Shown here piece by piece: positions 44,917 through 53,613 of a DNA stretch of 64,000 nt. Made by a program: the position numbers and the translations under genes. The stretch is from Campanula takesimana (Eukaryota; Streptophyta; Magnoliopsida; Asterales; Campanulaceae), in the NCBI GenBank assembly GCA_026119855.1, contig JAOWBW010000484.1, positions 496,001-560,000 on the forward strand. Direction: 5' to 3'. The notes beneath the pieces were generated by a model. The model saw only the letters and a program-made list of their open reading frames with translations, was not told the origin of the DNA and ran no database searches. Position 1 is the stretch's first letter. Each line of letters starts with the position of its first letter.

Positions 44917-45250
44917 GTAGCCCCTCGGCGACACTTCTTGCAAGGCAATGTGGGGTCGACGATAAAAGAAGGATCCGTCTGAAACATGAGTTTGAAAATA
45001 GATGAAAGGTAAGGGAACGGCTGAACCTTGGCAGGCGACCTACGTATCCACGGGGGAATCAAGCCAAACGTAGTTCAAATCTGATGGAAATTGAGAATGA
45101 CTGTCCTCTGATGGGGAGCAACGTCCTCTGCTGGGGAAAATGCACCTGCTGGGGATGATAGATGACCGCGTCGGTCGGGTGGCTGGACCTTTTCAGGTTT
45201 CCTACGTATCCTCCGAGGAATCAAGCCGGTCGTAGTTCAGAGATATTAGG
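44917..45250 (-). other. Tat-2 polypurine tract and two CTACG pseudoknot-like motifs
   Basis: The polypurine tract on the minus strand (GCCGAGGGGCTA) abuts the LTR. Two motifs follow. In 45019-45076, GGC (45019-45021) pairs with GCC (45063-45065) and CTACG (45040-45044) with CGTAG (45069-45073). In 45181-45238, GGC 45181-45183 pairs with GCC 45225-45227 and CTACG 45202-45206 with CGTAG 45231-45235. GGC/GCC replaces the GACC/GGTC pair of other copies. Confidence 0.6.
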
Positions 45251-45439
45251 GAAAAACGAGCCATCGGACTTCTGCTAGGGATAATAAACCTACGGGCACT
45301 ATCCTGCATGAAGAACGAGCATTTGTAAGCAACGAAGTTGTTTGGGAAAACTAAAGACTATGTTGTCTTCATAATCCCAAGATGGAATGATAAACGCAAT
45401 CAGGATCGCCAGGGTTCCTGCCGATTGCACTAAAGTAAT

Positions 45440-45780
45440 AGATGTTGGATCTCTCGCGAACAGAAACGCCGAGGCTTCTGCCAATCGCGATTGATCTAGG
45501 ATGCGTATGTCATAGAGGCGCCGAAGTCTCTACGATCATGCAAATCCTAATAAATGCTGGATCTCTCGTAAACAGAAACGCCGAGGCTTCTGCCAATCAT
45601 GATTGATCAAGGATACGTATGTCATAGAGGCGCCGAAGTCTCTACGATTAAGCAAATCCTAAAATAGATGCTGGATCGCTCGCAAACAGAAACGCCGAGG
45701 CTTCTGCCAATCACGATCGATCTAGGATGGTATGTCATAGAGGCGCCGAAGTCTCTATGATCATACGAATCCTAAGCAAA
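45440..45780. repeat. About 113-bp tandem repeat, three copies
   Basis: The unit includes GCTGGATCTCTCG, ACAGAAACGCCGAGGCTTCT and GTCATAGAGGCGCCGAAGTC. It lies between the 3' LTR and the first antisense gene. The stretches at 45251-45439 and 45781-45920 show nothing I can name. Confidence 0.8.
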
Positions 45781-45922
45781 TATTCTGTGAAGAATGGAAA
45801 TTTTAAGGGGCTTTCCGTACCCAAAGGTAACGAATATTAGTCAAAATTGTGCTAAGGGCATTTAAGATGAATTAATGGGAAAAGATCAGGGACAAAAGTG
45901 GAATTTTATCTGAAGGGGCAAG

Positions 45923-46056
45923 GTTGGCCGTGTGGCCAAACACACTAAATTGCAAAAGTGGCCGCGTGGCCAAGAACGCTGAGTGGTCAGATCTCCTTCA
46001 CGCGGATCGCTGATCTGACGGCTGGGGTTGCAAGGGCGAAAGTGGCCGCGTGGCCA
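45923..46056 (+). promoter_or_regulatory. Palindromic boxes upstream of antisense PMD gene 1
   Basis: TTGGCCGTGTGGCCAA at 45923-45938, and TGGCCGCGTGGCCA at 45959-45972 and 46043-46056, lie 183-316 bp upstream of the ATG. A CT-rich stretch (CTTCTTCTTCTTTTCTCC, about 46100) follows, resembling a plant pyrimidine patch. No clear TATA box is seen. The text after the last box (CCAAGG..GCCGG, CTGACT) resembles that after the LTR boxes. Confidence 0.65.
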
Positions 46057-46238
46057 AGGTAGCCGGCGGGCTGACTCTTGGTCACATCACCAGAAACCCT
46101 CCCTCTTCTTCTTCTTTTCTCCTTTCTTCTTCTTCCTTCCTCCATTGACGAGTTAGAGAGAGAAAACTGAGTTTTTAGAGAGAGAAAGCTCAGATTTTGA
46201 TAATTTCGAAGATTTCATTTCACATATCTCTTGAAGCT

Positions 46239-48453
46239 ATGGCAGATTGGATCAACGAGGCGTTATTTAGGGATTTCCCAGGCCAAGGTGGGTATATGAT
46301 TCCACAACAAGAGCCACAAGGAGAGGGGCACGGTAATGCTCAGGGCGGAGGAAATGTAGGGGCTGACCCAGGAGCGGGCTTTGAAGCGGCGCCCTTGATT
46401 CCACGGGGCGGTTTGAGACCACGACCGCGACTCGGAATTATTGCGATAATCTGCTGCGGTCTACGTTCGACCAAGATTACGATTTTTACATTGACTCTGA
46501 GCGTCATTGGTCGATGGGGCTTCCGGAGACGCGAGAGGTAAATTTCGAATTTTCACTCTTCTCCTTCTCACACATTTGTATGTTTTATGCACATAATATG
46601 AAATGCTAGAATAATGGAATGCTAGAATTTAAATTGCTAGAATTGTAGATTGCTAGGATGGTAACGTACCTGTGCTGTGTTTACCTGCAGAGGATCAAGG
46701 CTCGTGGGTCCACAGTGACTGTGGGCAAACTGTGGGCATCCCTGCCGGAGGGACCGGGCGGTTTGCGTGCTCGGATCGAGGCTATGGGTTTTGGCAAATT
46801 CTTTGACAGTGTCCGCATGGTCGGGGCTACCCTGAAGGTGGCAGCGGTGATAGAGGTGTGCCGGGAGTTCTGGTGGGATACCACCTATACCTTCCACTTT
46901 AGTTGGGGAGAGATTACCATCACGCCGACGGATTTCGCGGCCATCACAGGGTTGAGGTTTACTGGTACCCCTTTGCCTTTTGATGAGAGCTTGGCGGAGC
47001 GACGGGACTATAGACAGGCTCTGCTGGGAGTTGACACCGACCTGGGAGGAGGTGTCAAGGGTTATGGAGTGGAGGCCGGGAAGGTGAATCGCTTGGTGGA
47101 GGTGGCTATTGAGGCCTTTAGTAGGGGGGAATATGATTTGGATTGCTTGGTCCGGCTGTTCTTATGGTACAGCTTCTCAGAGATTTTGTTTCCCAGTGGG
47201 GCTACTGTCTGCCGGTACTCACTGCTAGGGGCTCTTGTGGACTTGGACTTAGTCGGTGGGATTTCTTGGGGTGGAGCCGGTTTGGCTGAGATTTACCGGG
47301 CTTTGGACCATTGCTCGAGGTCTAGCTCGTCGGCCTTTGACGGGTTCCAGTTCGCCTTTGAGGTACGCTCTTGACTACCCTCCTTTTCACTTGTTGAGAT
47401 TTCTTTTCTATCTTTTGGTCTGAAATGTCTCTCTCATTATATGCACAGGCTTGGGTGTACGAGGTCTTCGGTGTCGCCCCCTTTCAGTTGGTGATGAGTG
47501 CTAACAAAGTTGTTCCCATTATGTCGTACTGGTGCAAGGGCAACAGGGCTCCTTCCCGCAGAAACCGGGACAGGAAGACAGTGGATGCTGCTGATCTGAG
47601 GAGGGTGTTCGCGATGTCTGAGCCCATCGGGGTTAGATTTTACCCATGGAGCCCGGCCAATGAGGCTTCGGTGGGTCCCTATGTAGTGGATCTGACCGCT
47701 TCTAGGGTTCTGCTTGTGGGTCTCACCGGGGAGGCCATGTATCTTGGAGAGAGGGTGGTTCGTCAGCACAGGGCTGGTGCTTTACCGTGGGCTCCTTATG
47801 ACCCTCCTCGGGATATGCTCCGTCCCGCGAGGTTGGCGACTTTCTTGGCTCCCACTCCGGCAGAGCATTACAGGGGGTGATGATTATGCCGGCTATGTAC
47901 GGACACGGCTGGTCAATCCACAGGTACGGGCTAGGATGTTGTCCGGAGAGGGGTCGAGCTCGGCCCGTTATGTTGGTCGGAGTCGGCCTTTGGTTGACAT
48001 GACCCTTCGCTCGAGTAGCGTGAGAGTGATGAGGGGCGGCCGGGAGGTGGAGCTCAGCTTGGAGCCGACTGATGCCGATCTTGTTGAGGAGACATTCATA
48101 CCTCCGCCCGACGCTGGGGTATGGCTTGGTGCTTTATATTAGTCATGTTTGCATACACCTATTTCTTTCTGCATTGTAATCATTTGCCTTGGTTTCACTT
48201 TCAGGTGACTCGGGAGGCATATATCCGTTCAGCTCGACGGGAGAACGTGTTGATGCGCTTACTGAGGGAGGCGTACCATTCATGTACTTGTCAGAGGGAC
48301 GACGTTGCGTTACCCCAGCGTCATGAGCGGTCTCCGAACGGCGCAGGCTCTTCTCACATTGGTGGTCGAGCGGTCCGGGGACGGAGTTCGGGTGCCGGTA
48401 GCTCTCGGGCTTTAGCGCGGCGTGGAGACATCACGGAGGAAGATTCAGATTAG
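46239..48453 (+). pseudogene. Antisense PMD gene 1 of Tat-2, four exons
   Basis: Proposed exons are 46239-46540, 46691-47362, 47449-48118 and 48205-48453. Every intron has GT...AG ends (donors GAG|GTAAAT, GAG|GTACGC, GGG|GTATGG; acceptors CTGCAG, GCACAG, TTTCAG) and phase 0. Exon 2 holds a plant-mobile-domain core: FWWDTTYTFHFSWGEITITP, FAAITGLRFTGTPLPFDE, FLWYSFSEILFPSG. Exon 3 continues AWVYEVFGVAPFQ. Exon 4 is Arg-rich and ends EEDSD. Exons 2 and 4 are multiples of three. Exon 1 is one base short, with a shift near 46390, and exon 3 one base long, in the G-run at 47871-47876. PMD proteins (MAIN/MAIL1-like) occur in host genes and transposons. The molecular role here is unknown. Confidence 0.75.
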
Positions 48454-48714
48454 GCGGGGTCCACCTTTATTTCCTACACTGTTAGCTAGTAGAGAGAGGG
48501 ATATGTATGTACAGAACAAATGTATAAAACGCATGTATGTATATTATGTTCTAAAATGCAATTTTATTGTGGGAGCCTACTTGTGCAAACTAGTTATTTT
48601 ACAAATGTTCCTAATTTTATACAATGCATGAGCCATGGAAGGGGGAAGGTACGTAGTCGCATGGATCCGTCACGGAGTGGGAGGAAACAAATTGGATTTC
48701 TGCATGGAGCAATG

Positions 48715-48871
48715 TTGGCCGCATGGCCATGGCGAGGCCCAGAACAATGTTGGCCGCCTGGCCATGGCAAGATCCGGAGCAAAGTTGGCCGCGTGGCCTA
48801 GGACGAAGTTGGCCGCCTGGCCAAGGACAATATCGGCCGCGGGGCCAAGGGCATATGTGGCCGCGTGGCCA
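48715..48871 (+). promoter_or_regulatory. Six palindromic boxes upstream of antisense PMD gene 2
   Basis: Boxes lie at about 48715-48729, 48751-48764, 48785-48800, 48809-48824, 48834-48848 and 48858-48871. The consensus is TGGCCGCNTGGCCA with a varying centre. They lie about 150-305 bp upstream of the ATG at 49019, almost the same spacing as for PMD gene 1. TATTTAATG (about 48928) and CATAAAAAC (about 48950) are weak TATA candidates. Confidence 0.68.
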
Positions 48872-49018
48872 AATCATGCGCCGCCTCCGGTTTTCCTTTT
48901 CCTGGCAAGAATCGGGAGTTGTGCAGTATTTAATGAACCCTTTGCAGCCATAAAAACATACCAGCAACCTTTTGAGCAGTTTTTGAGTTCCTTTTAGCCA
49001 ATTTTCTTGCTCTTTGCC

Positions 49019-50449
49019 ATGGATCAAGAGGCTAGGATCACAAGCCTTGAGAAAAAAGTCTTTATAACCTCTTTGGAGAAGTGGGTTGCCAAACTTCCTG
49101 GTTCTAGTCGTAGGAAACTTGATGAACGGTATGGGATAAAGTGTCTTTGGTCACTTTTGCACATGAACTCCAATACCAACCTTTTGCAAGCCTGTGGGAG
49201 ATTTTGGAATGATACCCTCCATGTCTTCAACTTTTCATTCAACGAGATAACACCCACTTATGAGGACATCGCGGCATTATGTGGCTACGAAGGGAAGGGT
49301 AAAGTTGCCTTGCCTTTAGACTTCATTTGCTTGAGGGACAAATTGATGACCTTTGGCGTGCCCGCGGATGACTTTGATAGGTATGCTAGGGGCGGTTATG
49401 TCGACCTTTCTTGGATGCCACAACACTTTACACACATGGATGTGACCTCTGACCGTTCCTTGGACCATCTTGCGCTATGTCTGTTTGCCTCCACCCTTTT
49501 CCCTTCTGAGGTTGGATTTGCTAGTGAGGGGTGTTTGGGCATGGTGAACTTGGCTCGTTTGGGTTATGATATTGTACCGCCATTCTTGGGGAGATGCTCT
49601 GTGGGATTCCCCATCTTGCGGCTTATGGTGGGATGCCTTGTGGTAGTGATAGGCTTTTGACCATGTGGTTGCAAGAGCGGCTTCGAGTGAATAAACCGGC
49701 GGCTTCTCTGAAGGTGGCCCCATGGATGCACCGCATTAGAGGCATGGCGGAGCGGTTTAGGGCATGACTCTCAAAGGTTGGGAAAAGTATTTGGCGGAAA
49801 TGGTGACTGACGACATTCAGTGGGTAGTGCCCCATTGGCGCATTCACTCTGTGAGGGAGAAACAAGTGGGCTTCACATGATCAAAGTTCCGACCCTTTCT
49901 GGGACTACCTTTTACTATCCCTCTAGAGTGCTTCGTCAGTATGGTTTGGTGCAGACCATCCCGGAGGGTTGGGACGAGGAGAGAGATGATTTTCCTTTTG
50001 GGGTACTTCAGTTGGATGATAGTGCCTCAGTCCTTCTTTCTCAGATGTGGGGCGAGGCCGGTTTTAGTCGTAGGACCTTCCTCACACGCTCTAGCAACAC
50101 CTTCCTGCCACGCGAGTATTTGGATTGGTATATGGGGAGACTTGGGCATGCGGAGCAGACTCTAGAGACCCTAAGGGGCACTATTTTGGGATCCTATGCT
50201 CCAAGTTTTTCCTTGAGAATTAAGGAGGCTGAGGCTTATGAGAGGAAGATGAGTAAGAGCGTGGCTAACGGAGGCGGAGAAGAAGTGGGGGCGTCAAAGA
50301 AGAGGAAGGGCGAAGAGGCTCCTAATGGAAAGGCTAAAGGTGTTAGCGAGTTTGAAAGAAGATTTTGTGAGAATCCTAGCAAGAAGAAAGTTCGCCGTGG
50401 GCAAAGCAAGAAGAAAGAGACCGAGGGCACAAATGGCACTAAGGAGTAA
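49019..50449 (+). pseudogene. Antisense PMD-like gene 2 of Tat-2, single exon, frameshifted
   Basis: The start is chosen at 49019 because GCCATGG is a better context than the in-frame Met at 49007. The first frame (to 49660) carries the PMD-like core FWNDTLHVFNFSFNEITPTY, EDIAALCGYEGKG and LCLFASTLFPSE. Frame changes at about 49600 and 49770 lead to the third frame (to 50449) with LPREYLDWYMGRLGHAEQTL and a lysine-rich tail that could act as a nuclear localisation signal. An AATAAA follows at 50599-50604. It is similar in order, not in detail, to PMD gene 1, so the element carries two distinct PMD genes. Confidence 0.7.
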
Positions 50450-50676
50450 TCCTGAGCGTCTCTCCATGGTCGTTGCAGACACATTAGTTTAATTTAGTTT
50501 ACTTTTGTTTTAGTTTCAATTTCAGAAAAGGTTATTCATTCAAAAAGTATGTCAAGCTTAGACTCATCAAATAAGTGTTAACATGCAATGACTATGGAAA
50601 TAAAAGTTTTTGCTTTCAGAAAATACAACTTCTATCTTTATTGCTTAACAAGATTTGGATGTTTATTTGTTTTTTA
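50450..50676 (+). other. 3' non-coding region of PMD gene 2 with AATAAA
   Basis: AATAAA at 50599-50604 is 150 nt past the stop. The stretch is AT-rich, and the pseudoknot-like motif follows directly. Confidence 0.5.
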
Positions 50677-50750
50677 GACCGCACCTTTTGAAAGGCTGCC
50701 TACGTTCCCCTTTTACAAATAGGACTAAGGGGCTCAGGTCACCGTAGTTC
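50677..50750. other. Pseudoknot-like motif between PMD gene 2 and pol
   Basis: GACC 50677-50680 pairs with GGTC 50737-50740. CTACG 50700-50704 pairs with CGTAG 50743-50747. Inner hairpins CCTTT-TG-AAAGG and CCCCTT...AAGGGG are longer than in other copies but fully complementary. Same relative position as 551-609 in Tat-1. Confidence 0.63.
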
Positions 50751-50805
50751 ACTCCAGTCGGACTAGAATGATTTTAGAGAAAGGGAAGATAGAAGGGGGA
50801 ATGCT

Positions 50806-50951
50806 CTAACTTTTGCCTAGACCGCCCTTGCGGGTTTTCGATCTAGCGAGCTTTGTACGCACCCTTATTTTGCATAGACCGCCCTTTGCGGGTTTTCAGT
50901 CTATCGGGCTTCTTTTTGCGTAGTAATTTTTTTTTTTTTTTTTTTTTTTTT
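50806..50951. other. Two CTAGA-type hairpins and T-tract next to the Tat-2 pol stop
   Basis: The first pairs CTAGA 50817-50821 with TCTAG 50842-50846. The second pairs ATAGAC 50874-50879 with GTCTAT 50899-50904. Both have inner CCC/GGG. The second shows a changed but complementary outer stem. A T-run of about 25 (50927-50951) follows. The layout matches 641-787 of Tat-1. Confidence 0.63.
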
Positions 50952-50963
50952 AAGAGGGGGAGT

Positions 50964-52418
50964 CTAGTCATAGTAGCGTCTGAGTTTGCTGATGTTGACT
51001 GGTTCTTTGAACGGGTTGCCATCCAAATCTGCCATTCTGACCGCTCCTCCGGAGAAGATCTTCTGTACTACAAACGGCCCTACCCAAGTGGGGGCCCATT
51101 TCCCGAGGGGGTTGAATTTGTTGGGCAAGCGTGCTTTGAGCACCAAGTCTCCTTCTTTTATGTCAACAGGCTTGACCTTTTTATTGAAGGCTTTTGTCGT
51201 TCTCCTTTGGTAGGCCCGGATGTGTTCCATGGCCTTCAATCTGCGTTCGTCGAGCGTTGCCAACTGATCGTAGCGACTACGAAGCCATTCTACCTCATTT
51301 ACTTGGTTCTCGAGCAAGATACTCAAAGATGGCACCTCCAGCTCAATAGGGAGCACTGCCTCCATGCCGTATGTCAAAGCGTAAGGGGTCTCTCCAGTAG
51401 CGGTGCGGACTGACGTTCTGTACCCCCAAAGTGCTAATGGTAACTTCCCGGGCCAATCCCGTCCTTGCGAAGCCATCTTGCGAATTATCTGCTCTATCGT
51501 CTTGTTGGCCGCCTCGACCGCGCCGTTAGTCTGTGGATAGTATGGGGAAGATTTCTTTCGTTCGATCTTGAATTCTACAAGCAAGCGAGCACACTCGGCT
51601 TCGAAATGACTGCCGTTATCTGATATAATGAGGTTAGGAAGCCCATACCGACACATAATTTTCTCTTTGATAAACTGCGCTACCTTCTTGGAATTCAGCA
51701 CCTTGTAAGACTGAGCTTCGACCCACTTTGTGAAGTAGTCGACCGCGACGAGGACGAATTCATGACCATTACTACCGGCCGGCGAGATCTTCCCAATAAT
51801 GTCTATACCCCACGTGGCGAATGGCCAAGGCGTGGTGGAACTATACAATTCGTGTGGGGGGATGTGATTGAGGTTGGAGCATACTTGACACTTGTGACAC
51901 CGTCGAACCGATTGAATACAGTCTGTCTCCATAGTAATCCAATAATAGCCCAGCCGAGTGATCTTCTGTCTAAGCATCCTTGCATTCATGTAGGGTCCGC
52001 ACAACCCGTTATGTACTTCTTCCATTATTGCTTCAGCTTTCTTGTTGTCGACACATAAGAGCAACAGACCGTCATAATGCCTCTTGTACAAAGTGTCGTC
52101 TAACAGCACAAATTGCCCCGCCAATCTTTTGAGTGCTTGCAGACTCTTGGCCTTCACATCTCCGTCAAAGGACATCTCTCCGTGCTTAAGGAACTTGTAG
52201 ATTTGGGCGTACCATTGATCTCCGTTTATCTCTGCATCGATCTGGATTTCACAGCAATAGGCGGGGTTCTCCCTTCGTCCAACCCTGAATGGTTTCACGG
52301 ACCTTCCTTCTGGAATTTCAACTAAGGAGGAAAATATCGCTAGAGCATCTGCGAACCTATTTCTGTCTCGCGAGCTGATCGGCCATTGCCCTCCCCTTGA
52401 TTGCCTTCCTTGGTACAT
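50964..52418 (-). CDS. Tat-2 integrase (open frame, 484 codons)
   Basis: The frame enters after a deletion in the second RNase H region (SRDRNRFADALAIFSSLVE). It then has the H2C2 zinc domain (HNGLCGPYMNARM, CHKCQ) and the complete DDE core: Asp in GIDIIGKISPAGSNG, Asp in ISDNGSHFE, Glu in NGAVEAANK. The C-terminal domain follows (KEGDLVLKARLPNKFN, WVGPFVVQKI) and ends SKLRRYYD with stop 50964-50966. This is the best-preserved protein in the window. Integrase would catalyse strand transfer of element cDNA. Confidence 0.92.
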   Translation of the reverse strand: MYQGRQSRGGQWPISSRDRNRFADALAIFSSLVEIPEGRSVKPFRVGRRENPAYCCEIQIDAEINGDQWYAQIYKFLKHGEMSFDGDVKAKSLQALKRLAGQFVLLDDTLYKRHYDGLLLLCVDNKKAEAIMEEVHNGLCGPYMNARMLRQKITRLGYYWITMETDCIQSVRRCHKCQVCSNLNHIPPHELYSSTTPWPFATWGIDIIGKISPAGSNGHEFVLVAVDYFTKWVEAQSYKVLNSKKVAQFIKEKIMCRYGLPNLIISDNGSHFEAECARLLVEFKIERKKSSPYYPQTNGAVEAANKTIEQIIRKMASQGRDWPGKLPLALWGYRTSVRTATGETPYALTYGMEAVLPIELEVPSLSILLENQVNEVEWLRSRYDQLATLDERRLKAMEHIRAYQRRTTKAFNKKVKPVDIKEGDLVLKARLPNKFNPLGKWAPTWVGPFVVQKIFSGGAVRMADLDGNPFKEPVNISKLRRYYD

Positions 52419-53613
52419 AAGTAATGTCGAACTCTCCCAAGAATACTGACCATTTAGCGAGTCTCATAGAAAGGGATGGTTTATCGAATAGGTACTTGAT
52501 AGGATCCATTTTCGAGACTAGTAAGATCGGATGGGATACCATGCAGTGCTTGAGCTTCGTCACCACCCATACTAGGCCTACGCAGGTCTTCTCGAGCGCG
52601 GAGTAATTGAGCTCACTACCTTGTAACTTTCGACTGACAAAGTACACTGCATTCTCAATCCGGGAATCTTTGGCTTCTTGCGCTAACATGGCTCCGATGG
52701 CTGTATCTGTCACAGTTAAGTATAGTAGCAACGGCTTCTCCTTATGCGGCGGGCGCAGGATTGGGGTATTCACCAAATATTGCTTGATCCTTTCGAAGGC
52801 TATCTGGCAGTCATGATCCCACTCCACACTGGCTGTTTTCTTCATTAACTTGAAAATTAGTTCGCAGATGGTGGTCAGCTGATTGATAAACCGACTGATA
52901 TATTGCAGGCATCCCATGAATCCTTTTATCTCCGTCTCGGTACGGGGTGGCTTCATTTCCAGGATGGCTTGAATCTTCCTTGGGTCGGCTTCGATCCCAT
53001 TCTCGGTGACCATGTAACCTAATACTTTCCCTCTACGAACTCCAAAGGTGCATTTCGCCGGGTTCAAACGCATGGCGTGCTCTCTCAACCTGTTGAAGAA
53101 TTTTCTGAGATCTATCAAGTGTTGGCCATCAGACCCTTTTGAATGTATAATCATGTCATCCACGTACACCTCAATCTCCTTGTGGATCATATCGTGGAAT
53201 AAAGTCGTAACTGCCCGTTGGTAGGTAGCCCCAGCGTTCCTTAGCCCAAATGGCATGACAGTGTAGCAAAAAGTCCCCCATGGGGTGGTGAAAGCTGTTT
53301 TCTCTTGGTCCTCCTCGGCCATCTTGATCTGGTTATAGCCGGTAAACCCATCAACAAATGACTTGACCTCATAATGGGCGGTAGCGTCCACCAACATGTC
53401 GATATTTGGCAGGGGGAAGTCATCTTTCGGCGTAGCTTTGTTGAGATCCCGAAAATCCACACATACTCTGACTTTACCGTTGGATTTCTTGACAGTCACC
53501 AGATTTGATAACCAGGTTGGATACTCGATCACCCTGATGAAACCCACACGGAGTAGCTTCTCAATCTCTTCCTTCACTTGCAAAGACCATTCCGGCTTAA
53601 TGCGGCGCAGCTT
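52357..53613 (-). CDS. Tat-2 reverse transcriptase and RNase H (open frame)
   Basis: Open from the TAG at 53614-53616 (in the approach region, after PGAKPVK). It has VRVCVDFRDLNKATPKDDFP, TPWGTFCYTVMPFGL, catalytic YVDDMIIHSKG and GFMGCLQYISRF. RNase H follows (LLLYLTVTDTAIGAMLAQ, AVYFVSRKLQGSELNYSALE, MADQLA). The frame ends right after ADQLA, where Tat-1 continues into its second RNase H. In Tat-2 that domain, roughly 150 residues, is missing. Confidence 0.92.
   Translation of the reverse strand, partial: KLRRIKPEWSLQVKEEIEKLLRVGFIRVIEYPTWLSNLVTVKKSNGKVRVCVDFRDLNKATPKDDFPLPNIDMLVDATAHYEVKSFVDGFTGYNQIKMAEEDQEKTAFTTPWGTFCYTVMPFGLRNAGATYQRAVTTLFHDMIHKEIEVYVDDMIIHSKGSDGQHLIDLRKFFNRLREHAMRLNPAKCTFGVRRGKVLGYMVTENGIEADPRKIQAILEMKPPRTETEIKGFMGCLQYISRFINQLTTICELIFKLMKKTASVEWDHDCQIAFERIKQYLVNTPILRPPHKEKPLLLYLTVTDTAIGAMLAQEAKDSRIENAVYFVSRKLQGSELNYSALEKTCVGLVWVVTKLKHCMVSHPILLVSKMDPIKYLFDKPSLSMRLAKWSVFLGEFDITYVPRKAIKGRAMADQLARQK

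Noticed and set aside
46239..48453. PMD gene as an ordinary host gene
   Set aside because: It lies inside Tat-2 between pol and the 3' LTR, opposite strand, with the element's own palindromic boxes upstream, and a second PMD-like gene sits beside it. A captured host gene remains possible as ultimate origin.
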